From contig JACPAV010000004.1 of assembly GCA_016180645.1 (NCBI GenBank), positions 1-64,000 on the forward strand: a stretch of DNA of 64,000 nt, in the 5' to 3' direction. Below the pieces are notes generated by a model. That model made no database searches. It had not been told where the DNA came from and was given only the letters and a program-made list of their open reading frames with translations. The position numbers and the translations under genes are program-made. Of the stretch, positions 32,326 through 41,525 are shown one piece after another (the stretch's first letter is position 1; each line of letters starts with the position of its first letter). Origin of the DNA: Nitrospirota bacterium (GTDB lineage Bacteria; JACPQY01).

Positions 32326-33705
32326 CTAGATCAACCTGCCCTGCCTGGGGTCGCGGATGATTTCGCACGTCAGTTCGCCGTCCCACAGTCGGACTTCGAC
32401 TTTTTCGCCCTTCCGGGTCTGTTTCGCCTGGGTGAGGATGGCCCTCTGGGGGAGGCGATAGGTAATGGAGTAGCCGCGTTTCAGGATGGACAGGGGGCTC
32501 AGGGATTCAAGCAGAGCGCCGTGCCGCTCGACGGCCTGGGCCTTCGCGGCCAGGATTGTTTCGCTCGAAGCGTCGAGGCGCTGATCGAGGCGACTCAGAT
32601 CGATGCCCGCTTGGAGGAGGCGGCGAGTCGGGCTGAGCAGGGTGAGGGCGCGGGCAAGTTCTTTGAGGTGGGATTCGTGCTGCGTCAGGAGCCAGACGGC
32701 GGCGTTGTCCATGCGGGCGGAAACGTCATCCAATCGGAGCAGGAAATCCTCCACCCTCCGCTCGGGAGAAGTCAGTACGCGGAGGGCCTGTTGGAGGCGC
32801 GCGAGATTCGTGGCCAGGAGGTTTTTCATGGCTCGCGCCAGTCGGATGTCCAACCCTCCCATCTTCTCCTCGAGTTCAATCTTGCTCCGGATGACCATTT
32901 CCGCCGCCGCGGAGGGGGTCGGCGCGCGGACGTCGGCCACAAAATCGGCGATGGTCGTGTCGATTTCATGCCCGACGGCCGAGATCACCGGAATCTTCGA
33001 TTCGAAAATGGCCCGCGCGACCACCTCTTCGTTGAACGCCCAGAGGTCCTCCAGCGATCCCCCCCCCCGGCCGACGATCAACACTTCCGCCCAGTCCCGT
33101 TCGTTCATCTCGCGAATGGCGGCGGCGATCTCTTCGGCGGCGCCCTCGCCCTGCACTTTGGCCGGGGCGATCAGCACGTGGACGTTCGCAAATCGCCGCC
33201 GGAGAACCGTGAGAATGTCGCGGACGGCTGCGCCCGTCGGAGAGGTGACGATCCCGATCCGCTGTGGCAGCTCCGGGAGCGGTCGTTTGCGCGCGGGATC
33301 GAACAGGCCTTCTTTTTGCAGTCTCTGCTTGAGCTTTTCGAATTCGAGAAGGAGCGCGCCCACGCCGACCGGCTGGAGAAAATCGACGATGAAAGAGTAG
33401 TTGCCGCGCGGTTCATAGAGATTGAGGCGGCCGTGGGCGACGATTTCCATTCCGTCTTCAAGATCCACCTTGAAAACCGATTTCTTTTCCGCGAACCGGA
33501 AAATGACGGAGCTCAGGATCGAGGAGGCATCCTTCAATGAAAAATACGCGTGGCCCGAGGCGTGAGGCCGGTAGTTGGCCACCTCGCCCCGCACCCAGAG
33601 GTCCGGGTAGCGTCCTTCCAGTAGGCCTTTGAGTTCGTGCGTGAGCTCGCTGACGGAATAGACTTTTTGCGCCTCGGCGAGGCTGAGCGAGGATGGATTG
33701 GGCAC
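32326..33705 (-). CDS. xseA: Exodeoxyribonuclease VII large subunit
   Basis: This is 459 residues. An OB-fold N-terminus (YSVSELTHELKGLLEGRYPDLWVRGEVANY) precedes the catalytic domain with IGIVTSPTGAAVRDIL, IVGRGGGSLEDLWAFN and PVISAVGHEIDTTIADFVAD. Helical and S1-like C-terminal parts end with the GYSITY strand. A ten-C homopolymer (33059-33068) encodes the RGGGS block. The GTG start overlaps the upstream MBL gene stop by one base. Confidence 0.95.
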   Translation of the reverse strand: MPNPSSLSLAEAQKVYSVSELTHELKGLLEGRYPDLWVRGEVANYRPHASGHAYFSLKDASSILSSVIFRFAEKKSVFKVDLEDGMEIVAHGRLNLYEPRGNYSFIVDFLQPVGVGALLLEFEKLKQRLQKEGLFDPARKRPLPELPQRIGIVTSPTGAAVRDILTVLRRRFANVHVLIAPAKVQGEGAAEEIAAAIREMNERDWAEVLIVGRGGGSLEDLWAFNEEVVARAIFESKIPVISAVGHEIDTTIADFVADVRAPTPSAAAEMVIRSKIELEEKMGGLDIRLARAMKNLLATNLARLQQALRVLTSPERRVEDFLLRLDDVSARMDNAAVWLLTQHESHLKELARALTLLSPTRRLLQAGIDLSRLDQRLDASSETILAAKAQAVERHGALLESLSPLSILKRGYSITYRLPQRAILTQAKQTRKGEKVEVRLWDGELTCEIIRDPRQGRLI

Positions 33706-34343
33706 TAGAGCTCCGTGATGAAGGGGTTGGTCTTGCGTTCGCGACCGATCGTGGTGGCGGGGCCGTGGCCGGGATAGACGACCGTTTCATCGTCCAGCCG
33801 GAGAAGGCGTTCGCGAATGGATTTCATGATGTCGTCGAACGATCCGCCCCAGAGATCGGTCCGGCCGATGCTGCCCAGGAACAGCGTGTCGCCCGTGAAA
33901 AGTTTATCCCCCGCGCCGTTGGCCAGACGAAAAGTGAGGCTCCCGGGAGTGTGACCTGGAGTGTGGATGGCTTCGAGCTGGAGGGATCCCGCGGTGAAGC
34001 CGTCGCCGTCCTTGGAGGGGCCGTCGATCTGGGCGGCCAAACTCGGCCGGATGCCGAGGAGCGCGGCCTGTGCCGGCAACATTTTGAATAGAAAATCATC
34101 GTCCGGGTGCAGGTAGACCCGGGCGTTCGTGGAGGCCTGCAATTTCCGGGTCCCACCGATGTGGTCGAGGTGGGCGTGGGTGTGGAGAATGGCCTTGACA
34201 ATAAGGTTGTGTCGTTTCAATATCGCGTCGATTCGCTCGGTTTCGTCCCCCGGATCGATGACCAGGGCTTCGCGCGTGGATTCGTCGCCCAGGATGTAGC
34301 AGTTGCACTGGAACGGGCCCACGACGGCGGTTTCCAAGACCAT
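33705..34343 (-). CDS. MBL-fold hydrolase (glyoxalase II-like)
   Basis: A 212-residue metallo-beta-lactamase-fold hydrolase. The metal-binding motif THAHLDHIGG is followed by TPGHTPGSL, GDTLFLGSIGRTDLWGG and PGHGPATTI, the full HxHxDH / H / D / H set. NCYILGD at the N-terminus fits the glyoxalase II-like YcbL type. Start ATG 34343 was chosen; the upstream 126 codons of open frame look spurious. It is co-directional and coupled to xseA. Confidence 0.9.
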   Translation of the reverse strand: MVLETAVVGPFQCNCYILGDESTREALVIDPGDETERIDAILKRHNLIVKAILHTHAHLDHIGGTRKLQASTNARVYLHPDDDFLFKMLPAQAALLGIRPSLAAQIDGPSKDGDGFTAGSLQLEAIHTPGHTPGSLTFRLANGAGDKLFTGDTLFLGSIGRTDLWGGSFDDIMKSIRERLLRLDDETVVYPGHGPATTIGRERKTNPFITEL

Positions 34344-34499
34344 GGAACCGACAGTAGCACGGGAGGGCCGTTTTTCAAGCCCGGCTGGGAGAGTGACAGG
34401 GCGGACCGGGTGTGATAGAGAGTAAGTGTAGGACATCCCGAATCGGCTCATGAGGCCGGGCAGGGAGCAGCCAAGGAGGGGCCAATGAGTTAGAGGCAG

Positions 34500-35348
34500 A
34501 TGAGCGATTTTGATCTGACGCTGATTCGGAAAAAGCTGGCCCGCGATCTCGGCAAATCGGCCGGGAGAAACGCCAAACCCGTCAAAGGTCCCTACGACGT
34601 TTCCATTTTCCCTTCTTCCAAGGGGCGGTACATCAAGTTTGCCCTGGCGGGCTTGGCGATCGTTTTCTCCGTGGGATTGGTTTCGTATTTGTTTGAGTCG
34701 GGGGAACCTCAGCCGGGCCATTCAGGCAAGGCCGGTGAAGTGAAGGTCAAACAGCCCTCCGCTGCGATGGCTCAGCTTGAGCGATTGGCGAGCCTCCCGG
34801 CCACTCCGGCGGTTTCCGCCCCCATGAAGGCCGAGGATGGTTCGGCGCATCGGCCCGTAGAAGTGAAACCGGTGGAACGAGCCGGCTATTACGTGCAGGT
34901 GGCGGCGTACCGGGGGATGCGGACGATGCAATCGGCTCAGGACCGCGTTTCCCAGATGGGCTACGAGAAACAGATGGTGGTCAAGGAGACGTTCTGGACT
35001 CCGCAGTACGTGATCGTGGAATCCGGCTCCGCGCAGGCGACGGAAATCGCCGCGCGGGTGGGCGCCGCCCTCCGGAATGTTCGACCCATGCTGCTGGTTG
35101 AACCGGTCGGGGGGGGGGGCCTGAGAGTCGGCCCGATCTACTATTCCGAGCTTCTGGAGAATGTGCGCGGGCGGCTAGGCCAGGCCGGACTGATCGTCCG
35201 CGATGTTGCGGTGGTGGAAAGGGAATTGATTTATCTCCTGCTCATCGGGCCCTACGCGGACGAAGCCTCGGCGGCGGAGACGCGAGCCCGGCTTCATTCC
35301 TTCGCTCCTGACGCCCTCTTGATTTTCGAAAAGGGCGCGGGCGGGTAG
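34500..35348 (+). CDS. SPOR-domain inner-membrane protein
   Basis: This is 282 residues. A cytoplasmic N-terminus is followed by one transmembrane helix (FALAGLAIVFSVGLVSYLF) and a linker. A SPOR-like repeat begins at GYYVQVAAYRGMRTMQSAQ. A second, weaker repeat follows (GGLRVGPIYYSELLENVRG and LIYLLLIGPYADEASAAETRARL). SPOR domains bind denuded peptidoglycan at the septum. An 11-G homopolymer (35109-35119) encodes GGGG between the repeats. It is divergent from the MBL gene. Confidence 0.82.
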   Translation: MSDFDLTLIRKKLARDLGKSAGRNAKPVKGPYDVSIFPSSKGRYIKFALAGLAIVFSVGLVSYLFESGEPQPGHSGKAGEVKVKQPSAAMAQLERLASLPATPAVSAPMKAEDGSAHRPVEVKPVERAGYYVQVAAYRGMRTMQSAQDRVSQMGYEKQMVVKETFWTPQYVIVESGSAQATEIAARVGAALRNVRPMLLVEPVGGGGLRVGPIYYSELLENVRGRLGQAGLIVRDVAVVERELIYLLLIGPYADEASAAETRARLHSFAPDALLIFEKGAGG

Positions 35349-35521
35349 CCCAGGACTGGCCTGGGATTTGAAATTTGAGATTTCAGATCTCAGAGTGGGT
35401 GGCGGGGTGATCCCGGTCACAATCTTCAGACATTCCTCAAGTTTTGCCTTCCGGCTCCGATAACTTCACATAAGGCCTGAAAATAGAAAGAGTGAGTGGA
35501 GAACGGGGCGCCCCGGGGGGG

Positions 35522-35672
35522 GCCAGCCAGGACAGGCGCGGTACTTGCCGCAACGTGGCCGAGCGTGATGCGAGGCCGACCCACGGCAAGTGCCAGCCAG
35601 GACAGGCGCGGTACTTGCCGCAACGTGGCCGAGCGTGATGCGAGGCCGACCCACGGCAAGTGCCAGCCAGGA
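35522..35672. repeat. Tandem 70-bp repeat of the GGTACCGCACC family (inverted)
   Basis: Two perfect copies of a 70-bp unit lie at 35522-35591 and 35592-35661, plus the first 11 bp of a third. The unit contains GCCAGCCAGG, GCGGTACTTGCCG and CGGCAAGT, the reverse complement of the motifs in copies at 12,781 and 43,028. The interior (CAACGTGGCCGAGCGTGATG) is different. It lies just upstream of the DUF5610-like gene. Small open frames on the other strand through it are artefacts. Confidence 0.85.
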
Positions 35673-35693
35673 GCAGCAAGGAAAGGAGCAAAC

Positions 35694-36356
35694 ATGGAGG
35701 TCAGTATTCACGCGGAGGTTCTGAGAGCGCAGTATCTTTCAACCCAACTGGGTGGGGTCTACGGGGGTGGGGGGCAAACGTCGTTCCCACCGGCGCTGGA
35801 TCGAGCACGGGCAAGCATCGCACCGGCGCAATTCCCCAAATCCAATCCTTTCGCCGTCCCCGGAGCGGAGCGGAGGGGGGCGGCCCCTGATTCAGGACCG
35901 GCCACGGTGGTTTCACTCTCCTACAAGAGTCTGGATCTCCGCATTTCAATGGACGATTCAGAGGTCAAAGAGTTGGAGGAATCGGGGGGAGCGAAGCCGG
36001 CGCTCGAAGATAAATTTTCTCCGGAAGCGGTCAGCGATCGGATCATCGATTTCATCAAGGGACTCTTCCAAACCTTTCAAGGGCAGGACCCGAACGGTGA
36101 CGTGAACACTTTTGCGGGGGAGGTCGCCCGGGGTGTGGAGGAGGGTTTCGCCCAGGCGAAGGAACTCCTGAAGTCGATGGACATGCTCACGGAATCCCTC
36201 GCCAAGACGATCGGGGAGACCCATCGGCTCACGGTGGACAAACTGGGGAACTTCTTCGATTCCATCGGTGTGACGCTGGAGAATCTGCTCCAATCGGCCA
36301 CCGAACTGACGGGGGCTTCCCCCGCTCAGACCCTGCAAGCCACCCAGGCGACGTAG
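35694..36356 (+). CDS. DUF5610-like protein
   Basis: This is 220 residues. A Gly/Pro-rich first third (about 1-75) precedes a helical domain: FSPEAVSDRIIDFIKGLFQTF, then FAGEVARGVEEGFAQAKELL and LAKTIGETHRLTVDKLGNFFD. This layout resembles DUF5610 proteins, whose function is unknown. No signal peptide or membrane segment is present. Start ATG 35694 has AAGGAG six bases upstream, immediately after the tandem repeat. Confidence 0.6.
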   Translation: MEVSIHAEVLRAQYLSTQLGGVYGGGGQTSFPPALDRARASIAPAQFPKSNPFAVPGAERRGAAPDSGPATVVSLSYKSLDLRISMDDSEVKELEESGGAKPALEDKFSPEAVSDRIIDFIKGLFQTFQGQDPNGDVNTFAGEVARGVEEGFAQAKELLKSMDMLTESLAKTIGETHRLTVDKLGNFFDSIGVTLENLLQSATELTGASPAQTLQATQAT

Positions 36357-36417
36357 CCACCACCGTCACTTTCCTCCGTCGCCGCCCCTCGTCCCCGTCC
36401 GGGGATGGGGGGCATCT

Positions 36418-37878
36418 CTATGGGGGTTGAAGGGGCAGCTCGATCTGTCCGTCGACCGGGGGTTTCCGGGATCTGAGTAGGTTGTATCCTACGGTCCAAC
36501 AGTAGACGCTCGATTCAACAAACCTGATCTTGAGATCAGCTTCCGCCATTTCCCCCCGCTGATCCACTGTTGTGACAGCTACGCTGTGGATTTTGTTCTT
36601 TCGGGCAAAGTTGAGCAGAGTTGAAAGTTCATACGGCCTCTCGTGGAAGCGGTTTGTCCACTTGACTTCTACACACCACCGGACTTTTTCGGTGTCCCTC
36701 CACACCAAGTCCACCTCCCCTTCATGCTTGCATCGGGCATAGAACAGATTCTCCAGGCCGGATGAATGCGTCCATTGGCTCAGGATCGCTGTTTCGACCA
36801 TGTTGCCCATGAAGGGATGTTCAGAATTGATCGGATGGAAAAGCGCGGACCTCATGGAAGGGTTTGTCAAGTAGACCTTGAAGTAGTTGGCTCTTCTGAA
36901 TCGCCGGCCAGCGTCGTCAAGCCGGTGAAGAACGATTATTAGGAAAGCCGCCTGAAGGTATTCGATATACTTCTTCAGCGTGTTCTTTGCGACCCCTGCC
37001 CCTGAAGATAGCCCATCGAGCGAAACTTCGTTTCCGGTATTGTAGGCGAGGACCGTGAACAAGCGATTAAGCTCTTGGATGTCTTGGATGCCGTACAGGT
37101 TCGGCAAATCCTTGAGGAGCACCTTGTCGACGATGTCACTCTTGATGAACCGCTGCGGGTTTGCCTGGATGGCCTTGGAGAACAGGGCCTCTGGATATCC
37201 TCCGAAATTCAAGTAGTTCACGAATTCCTGGTTCAAGGTGGCGATGTTCGCGGACACCCCCCAGCCGGTTGCCATGTCGCCCGGGTGGCGCGGCCACTCG
37301 ATCAGGTTATTCTTGCGCAGGAGTAGGAGATACTCATAGAAGGTGAGCGGGGGGAGATAGAAATCTGTGAATCTTCCGGCACCGGACTCGGTACTCTTCA
37401 ACTTTAACGCGGCGGCTGCGGAGCCGGAGGCGACAAATCGCGTCTTCCCGTAGTCGTCTACGAGTCTTTTGAGATGGACCTCCCAACCTCGGAGGTATTG
37501 AATCTCATCGAAGAAGATGAAGCAGTTCTCAAGTTTCGGGCTTTCCGCCATCTGCGCGTAAAGTTCCACGAGATGCTCGAGGCGACATCCTGAGTAGACG
37601 GGGGCCTCGATCGACAGGTAACAGATATTCCTGGGCCGCACTCCTTGTTCGATTAGTTGCTGGATGGCGTGGTATAAGAGAATGGTTTTCCCCACTCTGC
37701 GCGGGCCCATGAGTACCACCGCTCTTCGAGCCCCCGCTTCGAGAACTAGGTTGAGGAAGTCGGGCAGGTATGCGCGGGGCGTCATGGACCGATGGTCCGC
37801 GTCGATAGCTCCATCGATCCACCAAGGGTTTTCCAGCTTGATCTTTTCTTGTCGTTCCTTATCTGAGATCTGCTGCAT
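36418..37878 (-). CDS. AAA-family ATPase with DUF4143 domain
   Basis: This is 486 residues. Walker A is GPRRVGKTILLYHA, Walker B is CFIFFDEIQYLRGWE and sensor-1 is RFVASGS. A winged-helix middle (LDGLSSGAGVAKNTLKKYIEYLQ) follows, then a PD-(D/E)XK-like C-terminal DUF4143 domain (HEGEVDLVW, WCVEVKW). Proteins of this type are common accessory ATPases with unknown partners. It is flanked by repeat-rich accessory DNA, and AT-rich DNA follows its start (37,910-38,000), suggesting lateral origin. Confidence 0.85.
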   Translation of the reverse strand: MQQISDKERQEKIKLENPWWIDGAIDADHRSMTPRAYLPDFLNLVLEAGARRAVVLMGPRRVGKTILLYHAIQQLIEQGVRPRNICYLSIEAPVYSGCRLEHLVELYAQMAESPKLENCFIFFDEIQYLRGWEVHLKRLVDDYGKTRFVASGSAAAALKLKSTESGAGRFTDFYLPPLTFYEYLLLLRKNNLIEWPRHPGDMATGWGVSANIATLNQEFVNYLNFGGYPEALFSKAIQANPQRFIKSDIVDKVLLKDLPNLYGIQDIQELNRLFTVLAYNTGNEVSLDGLSSGAGVAKNTLKKYIEYLQAAFLIIVLHRLDDAGRRFRRANYFKVYLTNPSMRSALFHPINSEHPFMGNMVETAILSQWTHSSGLENLFYARCKHEGEVDLVWRDTEKVRWCVEVKWTNRFHERPYELSTLLNFARKNKIHSVAVTTVDQRGEMAEADLKIRFVESSVYCWTVGYNLLRSRKPPVDGQIELPLQPP

Positions 37879-38030
37879 TGGATACCGCCTGCCTGTTGGG
37901 GCTCAGCATATGGCACGATGAAAATAAAGTCAAGTATTTGATCTTATTTTGTTTTACGTGGATAATACAACAACACTAGTTTGTTACGTGGTTGCATATG
38001 TGCAACCCCAGTCTAAAGCCGGTAGTGCGT

Positions 38031-38193
38031 CAGGTCGGCAGGTGGTCGATGAAGGTGAGGTTGCAGGAGCGGCCGTGGGTGGATTCGGCCATGTCGACGG
38101 CGGCCTCGACGGACGGTGCGGGAACGAAGATCGGGGTCCTTCGCGCCCGCCACGATGACCTGGCCGATGTGCTTCATGCGCCGGAGAGGATAG
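38031..38193 (-). pseudogene. Duplicated 3' end of the larA-like gene
   Basis: These 163 bp are nearly identical to 41527-41685, the last ~53 codons of the larA-like gene, in the same orientation. One 4-bp insertion (GATCGGGGTCC versus AGGATCC) and a few substitutions break the frame. The copy has no upstream coding region. It marks the far side of the segment inserted next to larA. Confidence 0.85.
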
Positions 38194-38195
38194 GG

Positions 38196-38256
38196 CTCAT
38201 GGGGTCAACTCTTGACTTGATACTAGCTCATGGGGTCAACTCTTGACTTGATACTA
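38196..38256. repeat. Tandem 30-mers, RAYT-flank type
   Basis: Two identical 30-mers beginning CTCATGGGGTCAACTCTTGA lie at 38196-38225 and 38227-38256, separated by one base. A related TGGGGTCACTCTTGAATATTGA follows at about 38,279. From memory, such GGGGTCA-CTTGA sequences often flank REP-associated tyrosine transposase copies. Confidence 0.65.
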
Positions 38257-38749
38257 CTTTGGGGTGGCGCGTAGAAATGGGGTCACTCTTGAATATTGAT
38301 TTTCTCCCGAGGTCCGGATCGGCGGTGCGACGGAGATGATCCCGCCATTACTCACAGTCCATATGTTAACGCAAGACCTGACACCGTATGTTTGTGGCAT
38401 CTAAACCCGAGCTTCGGATCGGTCACAAGGCTTTTCTTTCTCGATCTATTTACGCCGGTCACCTTCTTTCCTGCGTGTGAGTTCCAAGCACTGGGCAGAG
38501 GGCTGGCGTACATCCCACGCAGTTTCATACTTGAGACATTTGTCGGTTGCTCGGCAGGTGCAGCAAATGGCGTGAATGTGACAATCGATCCTTCCATCCA
38601 GACTCCCGGAATAATTCATCGGCTCACGACTGGTGGTCACGCCGAGGCATGGATGAAATTTGGAACCCTTCACGCCCTTGTCAACCATAATGCAATGTAG
38701 GAAACAACGTCCCGGTAAGCGTTCTAAATCAGGAACCTGTCTCCGAAAT
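38257..38749. other. Accessory gap, no supported gene
   Basis: Nothing recognisable is encoded. Open frames of 119-134 codons on both strands lack ribosome sites and look like chance. The region is closer to 50% GC than its neighbours. It holds the 20-mer GCAAGACCTGACACCGTATG at 38371-38390, one arm of a long-range inverted repeat. Confidence 0.4.
38371..38390. repeat. Long-range inverted repeat, left arm
   Basis: GCAAGACCTGACACCGTATG is found in exact reverse complement at 41207-41226, next to the RAYT remnant. The pair brackets the large lipoprotein gene. Confidence 0.8.
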
Positions 38750-40864
38750 CTACTGGAGGCAGGCGAGACCCTGGTCGGCCTTGCCCAGTGAGGAATTGTA
38801 TCCAAGCTCTATCACCGTCCGCTCCCCGTTCTTGGTGGCGGAGGCCCATCCATTGTCGCCGACCACCTTCATGTTCACCGATTGCGGTGCGGTGTCTTTC
38901 GTGTAGGACCCCGTGTGGCTCGATCCGGAAATGATGAACATTGTGGTCGAATCCATGAAGAGGGGATGGCCCTGAAGGTTGACCTGTACAACATTCTCGG
39001 GAGATTTCAGTGTCTTCTTGCCATTCTTTCCGGCGGAACCTTCTCCGAAGGGAACGCAGGTCAGGTTCCAGGGATTGTTTTTCCCGTCACCGGATGACCA
39101 GTTTTCGTTGAACGGCTGTCCATCCTTGTCCACGTAATTGTTGCAGGCCCCTCCCCGGTCAATGGCGATGAGATCCTGGCGAAGCAGGATCGGAACGTAA
39201 CGGAACGTGGAGATAAGGTCGTCGTAATACAGGCTCCCGTGCTTCTTCCAGGCCCAGTCGTTGATTTTCGCCGAGAAATTCTGTTCGCGCACGCCCTTCG
39301 GGCTCGCATGGTACAATTTCAGGAACTCCTTCGGGGTAGCAGTTGCCATGCCATAGCAATACGCGCAGACCGGCTTCTTCGCGTCTCGATTGAGGTAGAG
39401 GGGGTACTCGCGATCGGAAAAAACCTGCCCCGGGTATTGCAGATGATAGTCGCGGCAAGAGACGGGTATGAACGCCTTGTGGGCCGGAAGGTCGTCCGCG
39501 ATCGTTTCCGGCATGGGGGTGACGCTCCCGATCGCGCACGTTTCGGGTGTCCTTTCACACACCTGTGCCAGATCCCGCAATTTGCGAATCGTCCCGGATG
39601 TTGGATCCGTGATCTGAGTCTTGGCGTCGACCACGTTATAGGAGTGATACTTCGTGGTCGACGTCCACTCATAGTCATCCGGGTTATTGAACATGTTGTC
39701 GATTTCGCCGAGGAGTTTCTGGTAGTCATCATAGGAATTCAGGATCGCCGTAATGGCTGCCACCTGAGCGGTGTTATCCGCGTTGCATGCGTCCTCGGAG
39801 CCGGGACAGGCCACGTCCTTCTGGAGCCAGGCCTTGCGCTTGGACTCCCAATCGTCCCTGCTCCACTTGCGGAATGAGGCCAGGTACGCCGCCGTCTCGG
39901 AGGCGTCCGCGCCGCCCCCCAGGCAATCCTTGAGCTTACCGGTGAATTCCTGTGTCTTGGCGTAGAAACCATCCAGGGTGTCCCCAGGCGCCTGGAAATC
40001 GCATTCAATGGCGGCGTTCATAAAGGTTTTGAAGCTCTTTTTTGAGTTGTCATACGCAGCCTTGAAATCCGCGTTTGTCGACCCGCCCGCCGACTCATTG
40101 GGAACCTCTTCGCTGAATCCACCTGAGATGGATGCGGCGGCGGACGCGTCGGTTGCGACGATTTCAATCATGAGCTTGAGCTCGGCGCCGGTTTCCATCT
40201 CGAACAGGTAGTAGTCTCCACAATGATTGACGAAATCATCGAATGTGTCATACGCGCCGAGGATTTCGTCCTTGATGACGATGTCGGGGTTCAGGGACTT
40301 GACCAGCCCGGCCGCGGTGGAGTGATACACTCCGTAGACGCGGTTCGTTGAAAACTCGGCCGAGGCGGACCAAGAGGCATCTTCGCCCGCCTTGAACACT
40401 CCGATGCCCATCTTGGCGTGCTCGTTCATGGAAAGGCTGGCGGAAAGGTCCACGGAGGTCTTGATCACCTTTGCCTCGGTGACGCTCTCGACCGTTCCCG
40501 GTTTCCAGTAGCCGCCGGTCGTGGGATCCTGCGAGAACCCGGTCTTATCAAGGTCCACACACACGATCTGATCGTCCGCCGCGCCGGACACGGAATCGTA
40601 GGCGGACCCCCAGTTCATACGGGTCTTGACGTATTTGATGTCCAACGCATTGTGGCCGTCGAAACTCCGGGCCACCACGCGATCCACCCTTCCCGCGTCC
40701 TTGGCCTCCAGTTCCGGAGGCGTGATTTGGGCCAATGTCGCATCCGTCTCCACAGGCTCCGGGGGCGCGGCTGAGTTTGATTTGCCGGAGCCGTTGCAAC
40801 CAACGAAGGTCACGGGCAGAACAATGACAAAGGCCAAAATACCGGACAGGGGAAAATGTATCAT
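38750..40864 (-). CDS. Large secreted lipoprotein, possibly MACPF-like
   Basis: This is 704 residues. The signal peptide has the lipobox VTFVGCNGSG. The N-terminal ~250 residues are beta-rich. YLFEMETGAELKLMIEIVAT, preceded by FVNHCGDYY, resembles the Y-G-T-H-Y/GG region of MACPF/CDC pore-formers. The flanking amphipathic Ser/Ala-rich stretches (SVDLSASLSMNEHAKMGIG, DASWSASAEFSTN) could be membrane-inserting hairpins. The C-terminal 300 residues have many Cys (CNNYV, CAYCYG, CRDYH) and no match I can name. Start ATG 40864 has AAAGGAG upstream. It lies alone between inverted 20-mers in an apparently inserted segment. The MACPF call is tentative. Confidence 0.5.
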   Translation of the reverse strand: MIHFPLSGILAFVIVLPVTFVGCNGSGKSNSAAPPEPVETDATLAQITPPELEAKDAGRVDRVVARSFDGHNALDIKYVKTRMNWGSAYDSVSGAADDQIVCVDLDKTGFSQDPTTGGYWKPGTVESVTEAKVIKTSVDLSASLSMNEHAKMGIGVFKAGEDASWSASAEFSTNRVYGVYHSTAAGLVKSLNPDIVIKDEILGAYDTFDDFVNHCGDYYLFEMETGAELKLMIEIVATDASAAASISGGFSEEVPNESAGGSTNADFKAAYDNSKKSFKTFMNAAIECDFQAPGDTLDGFYAKTQEFTGKLKDCLGGGADASETAAYLASFRKWSRDDWESKRKAWLQKDVACPGSEDACNADNTAQVAAITAILNSYDDYQKLLGEIDNMFNNPDDYEWTSTTKYHSYNVVDAKTQITDPTSGTIRKLRDLAQVCERTPETCAIGSVTPMPETIADDLPAHKAFIPVSCRDYHLQYPGQVFSDREYPLYLNRDAKKPVCAYCYGMATATPKEFLKLYHASPKGVREQNFSAKINDWAWKKHGSLYYDDLISTFRYVPILLRQDLIAIDRGGACNNYVDKDGQPFNENWSSGDGKNNPWNLTCVPFGEGSAGKNGKKTLKSPENVVQVNLQGHPLFMDSTTMFIISGSSHTGSYTKDTAPQSVNMKVVGDNGWASATKNGERTVIELGYNSSLGKADQGLACLQ

Positions 40865-41206
40865 TTGCGAACTCTCCTTTGGAAATGGGGACTTTGGGGA
40901 AGACCGTTCAGTGATCCGTAATGTCCACAATCACCGCCCGGCGCGAGGAAGAATCGAGATTGAATCAGCGCGAATTTCCTTGCCGCTGGAAGCACGGGGT
41001 GCAACCTACGCTACGCGGACGAAATGTCAAGGTCGATAGAGTGCATCCGAAACCTCAGCGCTTCTCGACCCGCCTGCCGGTCTGCGGGCGGGAGGGATCG
41101 AAGAACAGGCGGGGTTACTGTTCGAGCGGATTCGAGAACTCCAAGACTTCGAGACTGGTTCCGTTCGCGCCAATTTCCGGACGCACATACGGCTCATACG
41201 GTGTCA
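40865..41206. other. Gap upstream of the large lipoprotein
   Basis: This holds the leader of the lipoprotein gene (ribosome site near 40,872-40,880), then roughly 300 bp with no supported frame. Near the right end, CATACGGTGTCA occurs twice in tandem (41,195-41,218), leading into the inverted-repeat arm at 41207-41226. Confidence 0.4.
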
Positions 41207-41226
41207 CATACGGTGTCAGGTCTTGC
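41207..41226. repeat. Long-range inverted repeat, right arm
   Basis: CATACGGTGTCAGGTCTTGC is the exact reverse complement of 38371-38390. It directly follows the 3' end of the RAYT remnant (read on the minus strand). Confidence 0.8.
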
Positions 41227-41232
41227 ATTCAT

Positions 41233-41367
41233 TCATTTCGTCTTCTCGAACTCCCGCAATCGTCTGCTCACGGTCGAGTAATGAACGCCCAATGACGCCG
41301 CGATCTCGCCCAACGTGTACCCCTCTCGAATATAGGCACGGCCCACCTCCTGCGGCGTCCCCTTCCT
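41233..41367 (-). pseudogene. C-terminal remnant of a REP-associated tyrosine transposase
   Basis: A minus-strand frame reads GTPQEVGRAYIREGYTLGEI, then AASLGVHYSTVSRRLREFEKTK and stop. This is the helix-turn-helix C-terminus typical of RAYT (Y1/HUH) transposases. Upstream, the frame breaks at a TGA and the HUH catalytic region is missing. The GGGGTCA-type repeats and the long-range 20-mers around it fit a decayed RAYT unit. Confidence 0.65.
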
Positions 41368-41525
41368 TCACGATCTCCCCGATCCCCCGGCGTACCCCAA
41401 TTCCGGCCGATGAAGTCTGGGAGGAGCTGGGTATTTCCAGAAAGAAGAAGTCCACCCGCCGATAGCCGGTCCCCTATTCCCCGGGACAACGCGATGCTTG
41501 CCGCCGGGGTTCGTGCATGATGTGT

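Noticed and set aside
35522-35672. Tandem 70-bp units as a CRISPR array
   Set aside because: Two identical units with no variable spacers; units match a dispersed repeat found elsewhere in the window.
38296-38700. 134-codon plus-strand frame in accessory DNA
   Set aside because: No ribosome site, no recognisable domain, overlaps an equally long antisense frame; treated as chance.
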